From positions 1 through 39,259 of the forward strand of contig JAFGRA010000330.1 of the NCBI GenBank assembly GCA_016935415.1: 39,259 bases of DNA, in the 5' to 3' direction. Position numbers and translations under genes: made by a program. The number at the start of each line of letters is the position of its first letter. Position 1 is the first letter of the stretch. This stretch comes from Anaerolineales bacterium (lineage in GTDB: Bacteria > Chloroflexota > Anaerolineae > Anaerolineales > UBA11579). Positions 24,540 to 32,137 of this stretch are shown piece after piece. The notes beneath the pieces are model-generated. The model had not been told where the DNA came from and ran no database searches. It saw only the letters and a list, made by a program, of their open reading frames with translations.

Positions 24540-25358
24540 ATGCCAATTGGTATCCCAAACCTCCCCAAACTCAGCCTAATCTTAGTGTTGCTCACCGCGA
24601 TCACATTGGCATCTTGCAACCTCGGCACAACGCCGGAACCAACACCCCAGGTAGAAACGGTCGTGCATACCCTGGAAGTCACCCGCGAGGTCGAAGTTGA
24701 GGTTGAGGTCACCCGGGTAGTGGAAGTTCCGGTTACGGTAACACCTTCGCCCACGCCGGAGATCAGCCCGACAACGACGTTGACGCCCACGATCACGCTG
24801 ACGCCAACCATCACGCCCACTGCCGGGCCGCCGCGCGCCCGCGTGATGGAACAGACCAACTGCCGTTATGGGCCGGGAGCCGCTTACTTGTACAAGTACG
24901 GCCTGTACCCTGGCAACCGCATGGAGATCATCGGGCGCAATGAATTGGGCACCTGGGTATACCTGCAAGCCATCGGGGGCAATAATCCGTGCTGGGCCAA
25001 AGCCGACCTACTGGAAATCGATGGCGACCTTTTCAGCGTCGCCCCCTACTACAACCGCCTGCCCTATTCCGAACTCTACAAGCCGCCCACCGGGGTGAGC
25101 GCGGTGCGCGCTGGCGACCAGGTCACCGTTTCCTGGGTCGCGGTCTGGATGACGGAAGACGACTACCGCGGCTACCTGATCGAAGCCTGGGTCTGCAAAG
25201 AAGGGCAGATCGTTTTCACACCGGTGCACATTGACGGCACAGTTGTAGCGATCACGGACGAAGCTAGTTGCCAGCAGTCATCCAGTGGGCGCTTATACAC
25301 CGCCGAGAAACACGGCTACACCGGCTGGGTAGCAATCCCCTGGCCGGAGCATGAGTGA
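24540..25358 (+). CDS. SH3-like-domain lipoprotein
   Basis: The 272-residue protein has a signal peptide ending in a lipobox (TLASC, lipidated Cys about 26), then a Val/Glu-rich stretch, and a Pro/Thr linker (about 68-92). A bacterial SH3-like domain follows (NCRYGPGAAYLYKYGLYPG ... WVYL ... CWAKADLL, about 100-160). The C-terminal part (about 180-270) resembles a fibronectin-like beta domain (VSAVRAGDQVTVSW). It should be anchored on the outer face of the membrane. Pro/Thr-linker lipoproteins of this plan are common in Anaerolineae. Ligand unknown. Confidence 0.85.
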   Translation: MPIGIPNLPKLSLILVLLTAITLASCNLGTTPEPTPQVETVVHTLEVTREVEVEVEVTRVVEVPVTVTPSPTPEISPTTTLTPTITLTPTITPTAGPPRARVMEQTNCRYGPGAAYLYKYGLYPGNRMEIIGRNELGTWVYLQAIGGNNPCWAKADLLEIDGDLFSVAPYYNRLPYSELYKPPTGVSAVRAGDQVTVSWVAVWMTEDDYRGYLIEAWVCKEGQIVFTPVHIDGTVVAITDEASCQQSSSGRLYTAEKHGYTGWVAIPWPEHE

Positions 25359-25420
25359 AAGAGAGGCCGGATGCAGGAGAAGCCTGGGTGGCGGGCAGTG
25401 AGCGCCTCTACGAGCAGCGA

Positions 25421-25443
25421 ATGCAAGATGCAGATTACAAATT
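25421..25443 (+). repeat. dispersed repeat, copy 2
   Basis: Matches 7591-7613 at 20 of 23 positions. It lies in the 156-base gap between the lipoprotein gene and the 25515 gene. Confidence 0.5.
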
Positions 25444-25514
25444 AGCGCCGCCCATTAAAATCGCTGGAAATAGATGCTGGGGAGATCGCAGCGTTTAAGA
25501 TAATAAATTACGGC

Positions 25515-25931
25515 TCACGATTCCTGCTGTAACTGCTGGAGATATTCATTTACTAATCCCTGGTCCAGATTGAGCCATGTGCAGGCTGTATCGAAGTTGG
25601 CAAACACGATCACATTCATCCCCAACGGCTGCACATTTCTTTCATACATTTTAGCTTCCTTGAAAAAGGCTCCAGCCAGCATCGCAACACGCACGCCATT
25701 GACCTTATCCTGATAGGTTTCATAAAAATCGACGATCTCGTCTACATTCTCAGGGCCAATTTTGAACGCGCTGACTTTGCGAGCATCGATCAACATTTTA
25801 AAATTCCGCGGTAAATTGGGGGCTTCCATGACCTGGCGTTCAGCAATGAGCCAATCTTCCAAAGTGATTTCCCCTATCCAAAGCTTGATGACGCAGCGAT
25901 GATCATTGTCAATCAAATAATGGATCGGCAT
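25515..25931 (-). CDS. STAS/SpoIIAA-like protein
   Basis: The 138-residue protein has the alternating beta-alpha layout of the SpoIIAA/STAS-like group: an N-terminal beta hairpin (CVIKLWIGEITLEDWL), helix, FKMLIDARKVSAFKIGPENVDEIVDFYE, then VRVAMLAGAFFKEAKMYERNV. There is no enzyme motif. Such proteins often work as regulators or lipid-binding domains. The AGGAAAG ribosome site is good. It is at the edge of an AT-richer islet. Confidence 0.6.
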   Translation of the reverse strand: MPIHYLIDNDHRCVIKLWIGEITLEDWLIAERQVMEAPNLPRNFKMLIDARKVSAFKIGPENVDEIVDFYETYQDKVNGVRVAMLAGAFFKEAKMYERNVQPLGMNVIVFANFDTACTWLNLDQGLVNEYLQQLQQES

Positions 25932-25978
25932 TCGATCACTCTTTCCTGTGTAATTAACCTTACATCATTGAAAGCACC

Positions 25979-26007
25979 TTGAAAATCATCTGCAAATGTA
26001 TTATAAT
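25979..26007 (+). promoter_or_regulatory. sigma70-type promoter feeding a hairpin
   Basis: TTGAAA (25979-25984), 17 bases, TATAAT (26002-26007), 11 of 12. The expected start at about 26014 is the first base of the hairpin that follows. Confidence 0.6.
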
Positions 26008-26013
26008 CACATT

Positions 26014-26058
26014 GATGCACGTTGGGGTGCCCCCCTCACCTCAGCGTGTATCTTTTTT
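26014..26058 (+). ncRNA. candidate compact hairpin RNA with U-tract
   Basis: GATGCACGTTGGGGTG (26014-26029), a 7-base C-rich loop, and CACCTCAGCGTGTATC (26037-26052) form a 16-bp stem, followed directly by six T (26053-26058). Three pairs are G-U in the plus-strand RNA and would be mismatches in the minus-strand RNA, so plus is the functional direction. No plus-strand gene lies upstream for over 600 bases, and the promoter is immediately adjacent. It is either a 45-nt stand-alone RNA or a terminator shielding the minus-strand genes. Confidence 0.5.
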
Positions 26059-26063
26059 ATTTC

Positions 26064-26225
26064 TCAACTACCAATATACCCTTTCTTATCTTCAAAATGG
26101 TTCACTTGCTGGGCTAGTTCACTACATTCTTCAAGTATGCGTGTCATAATCTGGAATGGGTCATTGCCATCCCGAAAACACCGATTCAACCCATGTGCAA
26201 TTGACAATACTTGACCAAGATCCAT
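26064..26225 (-). pseudogene. truncated MazG-like nucleotide pyrophosphohydrolase remnant
   Basis: A 53-codon frame starts at ATG 26225 (AGGAT upstream) and ends with TGA. The sequence FQIMTRILEECSELAQQVNHFED is the first metal-binding helix (ExxE pattern) of MazG-like pyrophosphohydrolases of about 100 residues. The second half with the ExxxD helix is missing: after HFEDKKGYIGS the frame stops, and the following bases are the hairpin element. No remainder is visible in other frames. It follows the 26242 gene by 16 bases on the same strand. A short functional peptide is possible but unlikely. Confidence 0.65.
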
Positions 26226-26241
26226 GAACGTTTATCCTAAA

Positions 26242-27015
26242 CTACTTTGCCATATACAATATCGCGTCCACTAAATCTTTCGATACCTTGAAGGTATTCT
26301 CTCCTTCTTCTCTTTCTACGCTCACAATATAATGTTTATCTGTCTCATCAATGAGCAAGATCCACTCTGTGATTCCTGGCTTTATCATCGAGATTCCTAA
26401 TTCGGTCAGTATAGCCATTTTGTCCTTATCCCCTGCCAATCGCACTGGAATTAAGACACCAACGCCAATCGGATCTAGCGCGGTTGCGGCCGAATGCCTG
26501 CCATAGTAATAACAAGAGTAATGATATATCTGAGCAATGAAGGCTAATGTCCCTGCAAATACCGCCTGGGCTGTCAACAGCAGCGAGTAAGCATCCAAAG
26601 CCAGACTCATCAGTTGGCGGATCAATACCATTTGTGGAAAGATCATGGTGACAGTACCAGCTGCCACCCAAAACCACCAACGCACTAAAAATGAATCCGA
26701 ATTTTTTGGTGGCTTCGACCAAAGGTATAACAGAAAAACTGAAGCCCCGATTGAGAGGATATTCAGAACCTGCGGAAACATGCGGTGATTAATGTACTGC
26801 ACCAGAAAAAAAGCCGGAACCATTGCAAGCACGATAATACCGGCTGCATAGAGCAAATAGATGATCCCGACAACCAGATATTTCACCTTGAGGATCTGAT
26901 ATTCTGTAATTCCCCGGCGCGCAAGATTCAGATTGACGACCAGACCTCCTATGATATACGTAATTCCCAAGATAACCGCACTTGCAGAAGCAACTGCCTG
27001 GATCACCTGAATCAT
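26242..27015 (-). CDS. multi-pass membrane protein with soluble tail
   Basis: The 257-residue protein has about five membrane segments between 5 and 165, then a C-terminal soluble domain of about 80 residues (GVLIPVRLAGDKDKMAILTELGISM ... WILLIDETDKHYIVSVERE). No family is recognised. Base composition is clearly AT-richer than neighbours, suggesting a different origin for the 25.9-27.1 kb islet. A GAGGTGG ribosome site precedes ATG. The MazG-like remnant lies directly downstream. Confidence 0.75.
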   Translation of the reverse strand: MIQVIQAVASASAVILGITYIIGGLVVNLNLARRGITEYQILKVKYLVVGIIYLLYAAGIIVLAMVPAFFLVQYINHRMFPQVLNILSIGASVFLLYLWSKPPKNSDSFLVRWWFWVAAGTVTMIFPQMVLIRQLMSLALDAYSLLLTAQAVFAGTLAFIAQIYHYSCYYYGRHSAATALDPIGVGVLIPVRLAGDKDKMAILTELGISMIKPGITEWILLIDETDKHYIVSVEREEGENTFKVSKDLVDAILYMAK

Positions 27016-27143
27016 TCAACCACCTCATTCCTCTATCCAAAAAACAACAATTTACAGTCTCATTATAGCAATTCCACACCCTCAACACAATCAATTTGGA
27101 TAAAAAGAGACGACGCCGTAAGCGCCGTTCTTTCGTTAAACAA

Positions 27144-28976
27144 TCAATCTTCAAACTCCGGTTCTGGGGTGCCTTCTTCCAGTTCTTCGGGCGGCACACC
27201 CACATCCAGTTCGATGTTCTCATCGGGCACGAAACTGAACGGCGGCATACCCCGCAGGCACTCGGCGCGTGGTTCGGTGCGCGGCAGGTCAATGAATTCA
27301 CCCATGATCTCAAAAGCGCAGCCATCTTCATTGGTAAGAGCATGACCGTAACCGGGGAATTGGAAGAAGAAATGCTGCTGGAAATTGGGCAGCGCAGCCT
27401 GCGCCCAGGCTGGCGGCGTGAGCGGGTCATATTTGCCGGAGAGCACCAACACCGGGATGCTGGTCTGCACAGGGTTGTTCTCGTGCACCACCGCCGCACC
27501 CGCGCCCCAATCCACACAGATCGCCAGGGTCAAGCTGACTTCGTCCAAAAGCGGGCGAACCACATCACGGGGATAATCTTCGGTCAAAGCCTCAGCTGTT
27601 TCTAGGGCATTGAAGAAAGCCTCTTCCTTACAGATCGCCGAATAATAAGCGCCTTCGCTGAAGGGCTGCGCTTCGGCAAGCGCCGCAGGTTGCGCCTGAA
27701 CGTCTCCCACTTCCGCGGTGGCGGGGACTTCTTCTGTCGCCCCGACTTCTTCCGTAGCTGTCACAGTTTCGGTTACAGAGAACATATCGGTCGCTTCCGG
27801 CTCGGGAAATTCTTCTTCATCATCAAAATCCGGCAGTGGAGCGGCAGCAGCAGAATCGGCGGGCAGGGCTTTCCCAATCGTTGCCAGGGCGGCATTATAG
27901 TCTTCCGCGGCCAGTAAAGTCCAGAATCTAGGCACCAGCGGGAGCAGATCTTTATCACTCAGCGCCTCATTGGTCAGGTCCAGGATATCAAGTCCACTCA
28001 ATTCTGAACGCACGACCAATCCAGTTGCAGGCTGGACCATATCAAACACGACTGCGCCATCCCCCAGGCGCGAAACGGCTTCATAGAAGTCTGTCTGAAG
28101 CTCGGGATAAGACTGCGAGCAGGCCCGGTCGTTGGCGCAATCAGAAAATACGCGTTCGGCAACAAGCATCACATTCATCGCATATTCATCCAGGGCATTT
28201 ACTTCAATGGGGAAAAGCGAATCGAACATCGCCGAACGCACGATGTCGGCATGGTCGCGCATCACGGTCAATGCCAGGCGCGAGCCGTAGCCCACAGCCA
28301 CCAGGTTGAACTGCTCGTACCCCAAGACCTGACGCAGATCGGCAATATCGGCTGCGCTGTTGCCGCTGTCATACAAACCCAGGCCCAGGCCCTCGGCCTG
28401 CAAGCGTTGACTGCACAGCAAAGCCGCACCGTCTCGGTCTTCACCCACCACGCCTTCTAGTTCGGGGCAGTCCAGGCTGGGGCTGGAAAAACCCACCCCG
28501 CGCGGATCGAACAGCACAACGTCCCGCTTGGAAAGGAAAGCGGTTTGCAGCCAGCGTTGCTCGACATCCACAATACCGCCATACCCCGGCCCATCGGGTA
28601 AATACAGCACCGCGTCGGGGGCAACCACGTTGGAACGCCCGTGGATGATGACCACGGCCAGCGACAGCAGCATGTCCTGGGTACCGCGGTTTTGCCACAC
28701 GATCAGGTTGCCGCACTCGATCTGGGGTGTACTGGTCGGAAAGAAACATTCGGCCGGCTCGAAGCGCGGCACGGTGGTAGAGGCTTCGGTGGTTGCGGGA
28801 GCGCTGGTTTCGGTCGCTCCGGCGGCGCTTTCCCCTTCGCCTTCAGCCGCCGCAGGCGCGCTATCCTGTTCCGGCGGGCTGAGGTTTACCTCGAAGGGCA
28901 GGTCGCAGGCTGCAGAAACCAACACGATCACCATAAAAAACAGCAGCAATTTGTAAGGATGGAAACGTTTTGCCAT
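27144..28976 (-). CDS. TAP-like alpha/beta hydrolase lipoprotein lacking nucleophile Ser
   Basis: The 610-residue protein has a signal peptide with lipobox (SAAC, Cys24) and an acidic/Thr linker (about 35-75). An alpha/beta-hydrolase fold of the prolyl aminopeptidase/tripeptidyl (TAP-like) group follows: VVIIHGRSN, VVLFDPRGVGFSSPSLDCPE (oxyanion and cap), and a TAP-like C-terminus with VLVLSGKYDPLTPP (Asp517) and GYGHAL (His545). The nucleophile elbow, normally GxSYGTRLA, reads AVGYGSRLALTV, so Ser is Gly229. An Ala/Glu/Thr-rich insertion spans about 400-440. It is probably extracellular. Either it is inactive and binding-only or Ser232 was recruited. Confidence 0.88.
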   Translation of the reverse strand: MAKRFHPYKLLLFFMVIVLVSAACDLPFEVNLSPPEQDSAPAAAEGEGESAAGATETSAPATTEASTTVPRFEPAECFFPTSTPQIECGNLIVWQNRGTQDMLLSLAVVIIHGRSNVVAPDAVLYLPDGPGYGGIVDVEQRWLQTAFLSKRDVVLFDPRGVGFSSPSLDCPELEGVVGEDRDGAALLCSQRLQAEGLGLGLYDSGNSAADIADLRQVLGYEQFNLVAVGYGSRLALTVMRDHADIVRSAMFDSLFPIEVNALDEYAMNVMLVAERVFSDCANDRACSQSYPELQTDFYEAVSRLGDGAVVFDMVQPATGLVVRSELSGLDILDLTNEALSDKDLLPLVPRFWTLLAAEDYNAALATIGKALPADSAAAAPLPDFDDEEEFPEPEATDMFSVTETVTATEEVGATEEVPATAEVGDVQAQPAALAEAQPFSEGAYYSAICKEEAFFNALETAEALTEDYPRDVVRPLLDEVSLTLAICVDWGAGAAVVHENNPVQTSIPVLVLSGKYDPLTPPAWAQAALPNFQQHFFFQFPGYGHALTNEDGCAFEIMGEFIDLPRTEPRAECLRGMPPFSFVPDENIELDVGVPPEELEEGTPEPEFED

Positions 28977-29004
28977 ATATTTTTCTCCAGAAAACCAATT
29001 AGCT

Positions 29005-29469
29005 TTAGCTTTGTTGTCCCCTGCGCCCGATCAGGCGGTTCAGGTCGCGCAGGAAGGGGTTTACCGCTTCCGGGGTGAGCACTTGCAGCGAAGCATCCTC
29101 ACGCACCAGCAGCAAGCTGATGTTCAGGTCGAGGAATATGATCGAGTTGGAATATTTCTTCAGGGCACGGCGATAGGATAGGTCCAGCCCGTTTTCGGTG
29201 GAACTGAACGGCAGCGCCACCGCCATAAAGACATCCTGTTCCAATTGTGTGTTGGTGCCAATCAAACGGTCGATCGCGCCGTCGAAATCGTAGAGATATT
29301 GCCATTCGTCCAGGTTGTCACCAATTGCCGTGACCAGCCAGCGTGCTTCCCCCCGGATGGCGCTGATATCCACCCGCCAGCCAACGCTGACTTCCACCTC
29401 TTCATCAAGGTCATAATCCTGATCGTTGAACCATTGTTTACAGCTCGCCAATACCTGTAATTTATCCAT
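29005..29469 (-). CDS. small protein of unknown function
   Basis: From ATG 29469 this is 154 residues (MDKLQVLASCKQWFND). It is an alpha/beta protein with charged helices and a strand-rich middle (WLVTAIGDNLDEWQYLYDFD, VFMAVALPFSS), ending RDLNRLIGRRGQQS. No signal or motif is recognised. The longer reading from 29484 runs through the -10 box, so I reject it. It ends 28 bases from the start of the downstream hydrolase gene, which has its own ribosome site; a shared transcript is possible. Confidence 0.7.
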   Translation of the reverse strand: MDKLQVLASCKQWFNDQDYDLDEEVEVSVGWRVDISAIRGEARWLVTAIGDNLDEWQYLYDFDGAIDRLIGTNTQLEQDVFMAVALPFSSTENGLDLSYRRALKKYSNSIIFLDLNISLLLVREDASLQVLTPEAVNPFLRDLNRLIGRRGQQS

Positions 29470-29475
29470 GCCCAT

Positions 29476-29481
29476 ATTGTA
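29476..29481 (-). promoter_or_regulatory. -10 box giving leaderless start
   Basis: Minus-strand TACAAT is six bases from ATG 29469 with no ribosome site between. The same spacing is found at tilS and mutL. Confidence 0.45.
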
Positions 29482-29540
29482 CACGTTTCAAGGCCAGAAA
29501 ACCTGAGAAATCCAACGTAAATTCCTGGCAAAAGTACCGC

Positions 29541-29546
29541 TATAAT
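29541..29546 (+). promoter_or_regulatory. -10 box of nucleotidyltransferase gene
   Basis: TATAAT ends one base before the GGTAACTGACC element. The -35 position has no clear hexamer, so an activator may be needed. Confidence 0.4.
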
Positions 29547-29547
29547 T

Positions 29548-29579
29548 GGTAACTGACCGTTTGCTTTTATAATATTTCC
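29548..29579 (+). repeat. GGTAACTGACC leader element, copy B
   Basis: GGTAACTGACCGTTTGCTT followed by AATATTTC matches the copy at 12905 in order and spacing. No inverted partner arm is found downstream here. It begins two bases after the -10 box. Confidence 0.45.
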
Positions 29580-29596
29580 GAAGTCAAAGGAAAACT

Positions 29597-30391
29597 ATGC
29601 CGCTCGCTCACGCCATCCTCAAACACGAGACCGCAGACCTCAACGAGATCGTGGAACGCTATATTGCCGAGATTCACGCTACGCTCCAGGATAACCTCTT
29701 AGGCATCTACCTGCGCGGCTCGCTGGCAAGCGGTGATTTCATCCCCGCCTCCAGCGACATCGACCTGCTGGCGGCAACGGTCAAACGGGTAGGTCCGGTA
29801 GAATTCACCGATCTTTTGGAGATGCACGCCCGCATCGCCGCCCTGCCCAACGCCTACGCCAACCGGGTGGAGATCGCTTACATCGAGCGTGAGGCGCTCA
29901 AGCAGTACAAACCGGGCCAGACCTTCCCCACCCTGGGGCAAGGCGAAGAACTCACCTGGAGCGAACACCCTGCCAACTGGCTGTTGGAACGCTGGATGGT
30001 GCGCGAGCAGGGTATCCCCCTGTACGGCCCCGACCCGCGAACGCTGATCGACCCAATTTCGACCGCCGAGATCAGGCAGGCGATCCGCAGTTTACTGGGG
30101 TACTGGGAGACATGGGCACAGGAACCAGACGACCCTGATTGGCTGTTGGTAAAGGGGCATCAGGCTTACGTGATCGAAACCATGTGCCGGGCGCTCTACG
30201 CCCTGGAAAACGGGGAATTGGCCGGGAAAGCCCAGGCCGCGGCCTGGGCCAGCGCTGCGCTCCCGGAGCCGTGGCGTACACTGGTGGCCGCATCACAAAC
30301 CTGGCGTACGAGCAAGCAGATCGATGAGGACAATGCCAAGGTGATGCTGGCCTTCGTGCATTGGACGGCGGAGCAGACTATCGCAGGCTAG
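29597..30391 (+). CDS. AadA-like nucleotidyltransferase with DUF4111 tail
   Basis: The 264-residue protein has the nucleotidyltransferase motif YLRGSLASGDFIPASSDIDL (G-S...D-x-D, about 38-57), placing two Asp to hold metal and nucleotide. Its C-terminal helical domain (about 150-260) resembles DUF4111 of ANT(3'')/ANT(9) aminoglycoside adenylyltransferases, with KGHQAYVIETMCRALYALENGE. Modification of aminoglycosides is possible, but distant chromosomal members often have other roles. An AAAGGAAAA ribosome site is present. It converges with the 30398 gene, six bases between the stops. Confidence 0.85.
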   Translation: MPLAHAILKHETADLNEIVERYIAEIHATLQDNLLGIYLRGSLASGDFIPASSDIDLLAATVKRVGPVEFTDLLEMHARIAALPNAYANRVEIAYIEREALKQYKPGQTFPTLGQGEELTWSEHPANWLLERWMVREQGIPLYGPDPRTLIDPISTAEIRQAIRSLLGYWETWAQEPDDPDWLLVKGHQAYVIETMCRALYALENGELAGKAQAAAWASAALPEPWRTLVAASQTWRTSKQIDEDNAKVMLAFVHWTAEQTIAG

Positions 30392-30397
30392 TGATGC

Positions 30398-31078
30398 TCA
30401 CTTACAAAGCAATTCAATATCGAATTCGTTCTCTACGCCGGATAGGATTTCAAAATCGGGCAGCACAACGTAATATCCAATCGCCTTGAAATTTTCCTCG
30501 CCTAAACTTTCAACCAGCAAAATGGCATTGGTCAAGGAAACATTTTCGATGGTCATGCCCTTACCACCCTCAAACTCAACCCCCAAACGCCAGGCAGCAT
30601 CCTGCAGCGTAATATCGTCACACCCCGGGATCATCGCAGTCTGCTTTGTAATCAGCACCCAGAGCTCGTAAAAACCCGGGTCCATATTTACAATCTTGTA
30701 GCTGCCATCCGCGGCCGTTTTTCCACTATAAAAGGTTGCCATCGTTTCCGCTGCGCGCAAATAAAGCGTGGCCGGGAAAGGTGCATCCGTATCGGAAGAC
30801 AGGGTTACAAACCCGGCAAGCGAGGCTGGTTGAGGGATTTCGGTCTCGGTCGGGGTCGGCGTGATCGTTGGCGTAGATGTGATGGTCGGTTCAGGTGTTG
30901 GGGTTTCCGTCGGCGTGGATGTTGGCGGGCGCGTTTCCGTCGGTGTGCGCGTGGGTAATGGCGTTACCGTGTGCGTTGCCGTGGGCGTCGGGGTAGGTTC
31001 GAGAAACGGCATCTCACAGCCCGCGGTCAGGCCCAAAATCAAGATAGCCATCAAGATCAAATGGATGCGTTTGTTCAT
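30398..31078 (-). CDS. Pro/Thr-linker lipoprotein with carboxypeptidase-regulatory-like domain
   Basis: The 226-residue protein has a lipobox (LTAGC, Cys about 21) and a Pro/Thr linker of about 60 residues. A beta-sandwich domain starts near SLAGFVTLSS and includes KTAADGSYKIVNMDPGFYEL, the typical layout of a carboxypeptidase-regulatory/SdrD-like domain. A C-terminal part contains one cysteine pair (GCDDIT and ELLCK) that could form a disulfide. It should be surface-anchored, role unknown. The ribosome site is AGGGAG. Upstream (122 bases) is the aldo/keto reductase gene on the same strand. Confidence 0.8.
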   Translation of the reverse strand: MNKRIHLILMAILILGLTAGCEMPFLEPTPTPTATHTVTPLPTRTPTETRPPTSTPTETPTPEPTITSTPTITPTPTETEIPQPASLAGFVTLSSDTDAPFPATLYLRAAETMATFYSGKTAADGSYKIVNMDPGFYELWVLITKQTAMIPGCDDITLQDAAWRLGVEFEGGKGMTIENVSLTNAILLVESLGEENFKAIGYYVVLPDFEILSGVENEFDIELLCK

Positions 31079-31200
31079 GATATGCTCCCTTCCTATTCAA
31101 CAAACAAAACCTAATAAACCAAAGCGCTGCCTGGGCAGTTACCTCTGCTCGACGACAAGAACAAAGATGACATTTTTAAAGGAGGGTACACTTTTGAACG

Positions 31201-32115
31201 TTACATGCTTCCCGGTTCGGCGTGCACGTCGAGTTCATCCGACCAGCGGTACTGTAAAGCCACGATCTCGCTGACGATGTCCTCCGGCAGCGGCTCAATA
31301 GCGGCTTTGGCAGCCAGGAATTCGTTCAGGTTATCTATTTTGCTGGTTGCGCCCACCGTAGCCACCACCTGCGGGAGGCTGTGCGCAAAACGTACACAGA
31401 ACTCCGTCCAACTCTCCACGCCGGAACGCTCGAAGATCGGGACAACTTCAACGGCGCGCTGCTGCAAATACGGTTTCCAGGCAAAGCCGGGCACGTCGCG
31501 CAGGCTGTGCACCGGACCACCGGCGACGGTGCGCATGGCGATCACGGTCTGGTCCCGGGCGACGATCTCGTCCCACAACGCATTGGCGGCAAAACGCTGC
31601 AAGGGGTTGAGGTAGAAGATGAAACCCTCGACAATATCATCAAGGTATCCGGCGCGCAAGGCTTTGAGCGGCGCTTCCGAAGTCCAGGGGAAGACCTCGA
31701 CCACGTAACCCTGCACCAGACCCTCGTCCTTGATCTCCTGGAAGACGCGGTAGCAATCGCCGCCATTGGCGAAGTCTTCGGCTAACTGCCCGCCCAGGCA
31801 AAGCTGCCCAAGCTGCATACCGTCCAGGCCGAGTGGTTCAAGGTTCTCGGCGATCACGTCGCGCAGTTGGTCGGCGCTCTGCCAACCAATCTTGACGATC
31901 AGTTTGGGGATCTTGTTCGGTTCGGCGCTGAAGGCTTCATGCAGCACTTCGAGCGCGTCGCCATAGCCCCGCGAGGTGTGGAACCACACCCCGGCGCCCA
32001 TCGCCGCCCGGGCAACGGCAAGCCGCCGTTCATGTGGGATGCTTTCATCACCAAGCCGGGTGGTGCCGTAGATATAGGGTGTAATACCATTCAATGCTAA
32101 TGTGTTGTTTGTCAA
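31201..32115 (-). CDS. aldo/keto reductase family protein
   Basis: The protein is 304 residues with TTG as start codon (AAAGGA eight bases upstream). The AKR TIM-barrel layout is visible: GTTRLGDESIPHERRLAVARAAMGAGVWFHTSRGYGDALEVL with the Asp/Tyr region, LIVKIGW for the Lys strand, and a C-terminal AATVGATSKIDNLNEF that binds NADP(H). The catalytic set is not standard: the usual DTAxxYG is HTSRGYGD, so Asp50 is His/Thr here. It may be an altered reductase or a member of a non-enzymatic subgroup. It begins 22 bases after the beta-propeller lipoprotein gene, suggesting an operon. Confidence 0.8.
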   Translation of the reverse strand: MTNNTLALNGITPYIYGTTRLGDESIPHERRLAVARAAMGAGVWFHTSRGYGDALEVLHEAFSAEPNKIPKLIVKIGWQSADQLRDVIAENLEPLGLDGMQLGQLCLGGQLAEDFANGGDCYRVFQEIKDEGLVQGYVVEVFPWTSEAPLKALRAGYLDDIVEGFIFYLNPLQRFAANALWDEIVARDQTVIAMRTVAGGPVHSLRDVPGFAWKPYLQQRAVEVVPIFERSGVESWTEFCVRFAHSLPQVVATVGATSKIDNLNEFLAAKAAIEPLPEDIVSEIVALQYRWSDELDVHAEPGSM

Positions 32116-32137
32116 AGCAGAGTCCTTTCAGATCGAT

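Noticed and set aside
25996-26214. 72-codon plus-strand frame over the hairpin
   Set aside because: It would start upstream of the predicted transcription start and run through the terminator-like hairpin; the opposite strand carries a recognisable MazG-like peptide.
29597-30391. Aminoglycoside resistance gene
   Set aside because: The nucleotidyltransferase motif and tail fit the family, but there is no mobile context and identity to known resistance enzymes cannot be judged here.
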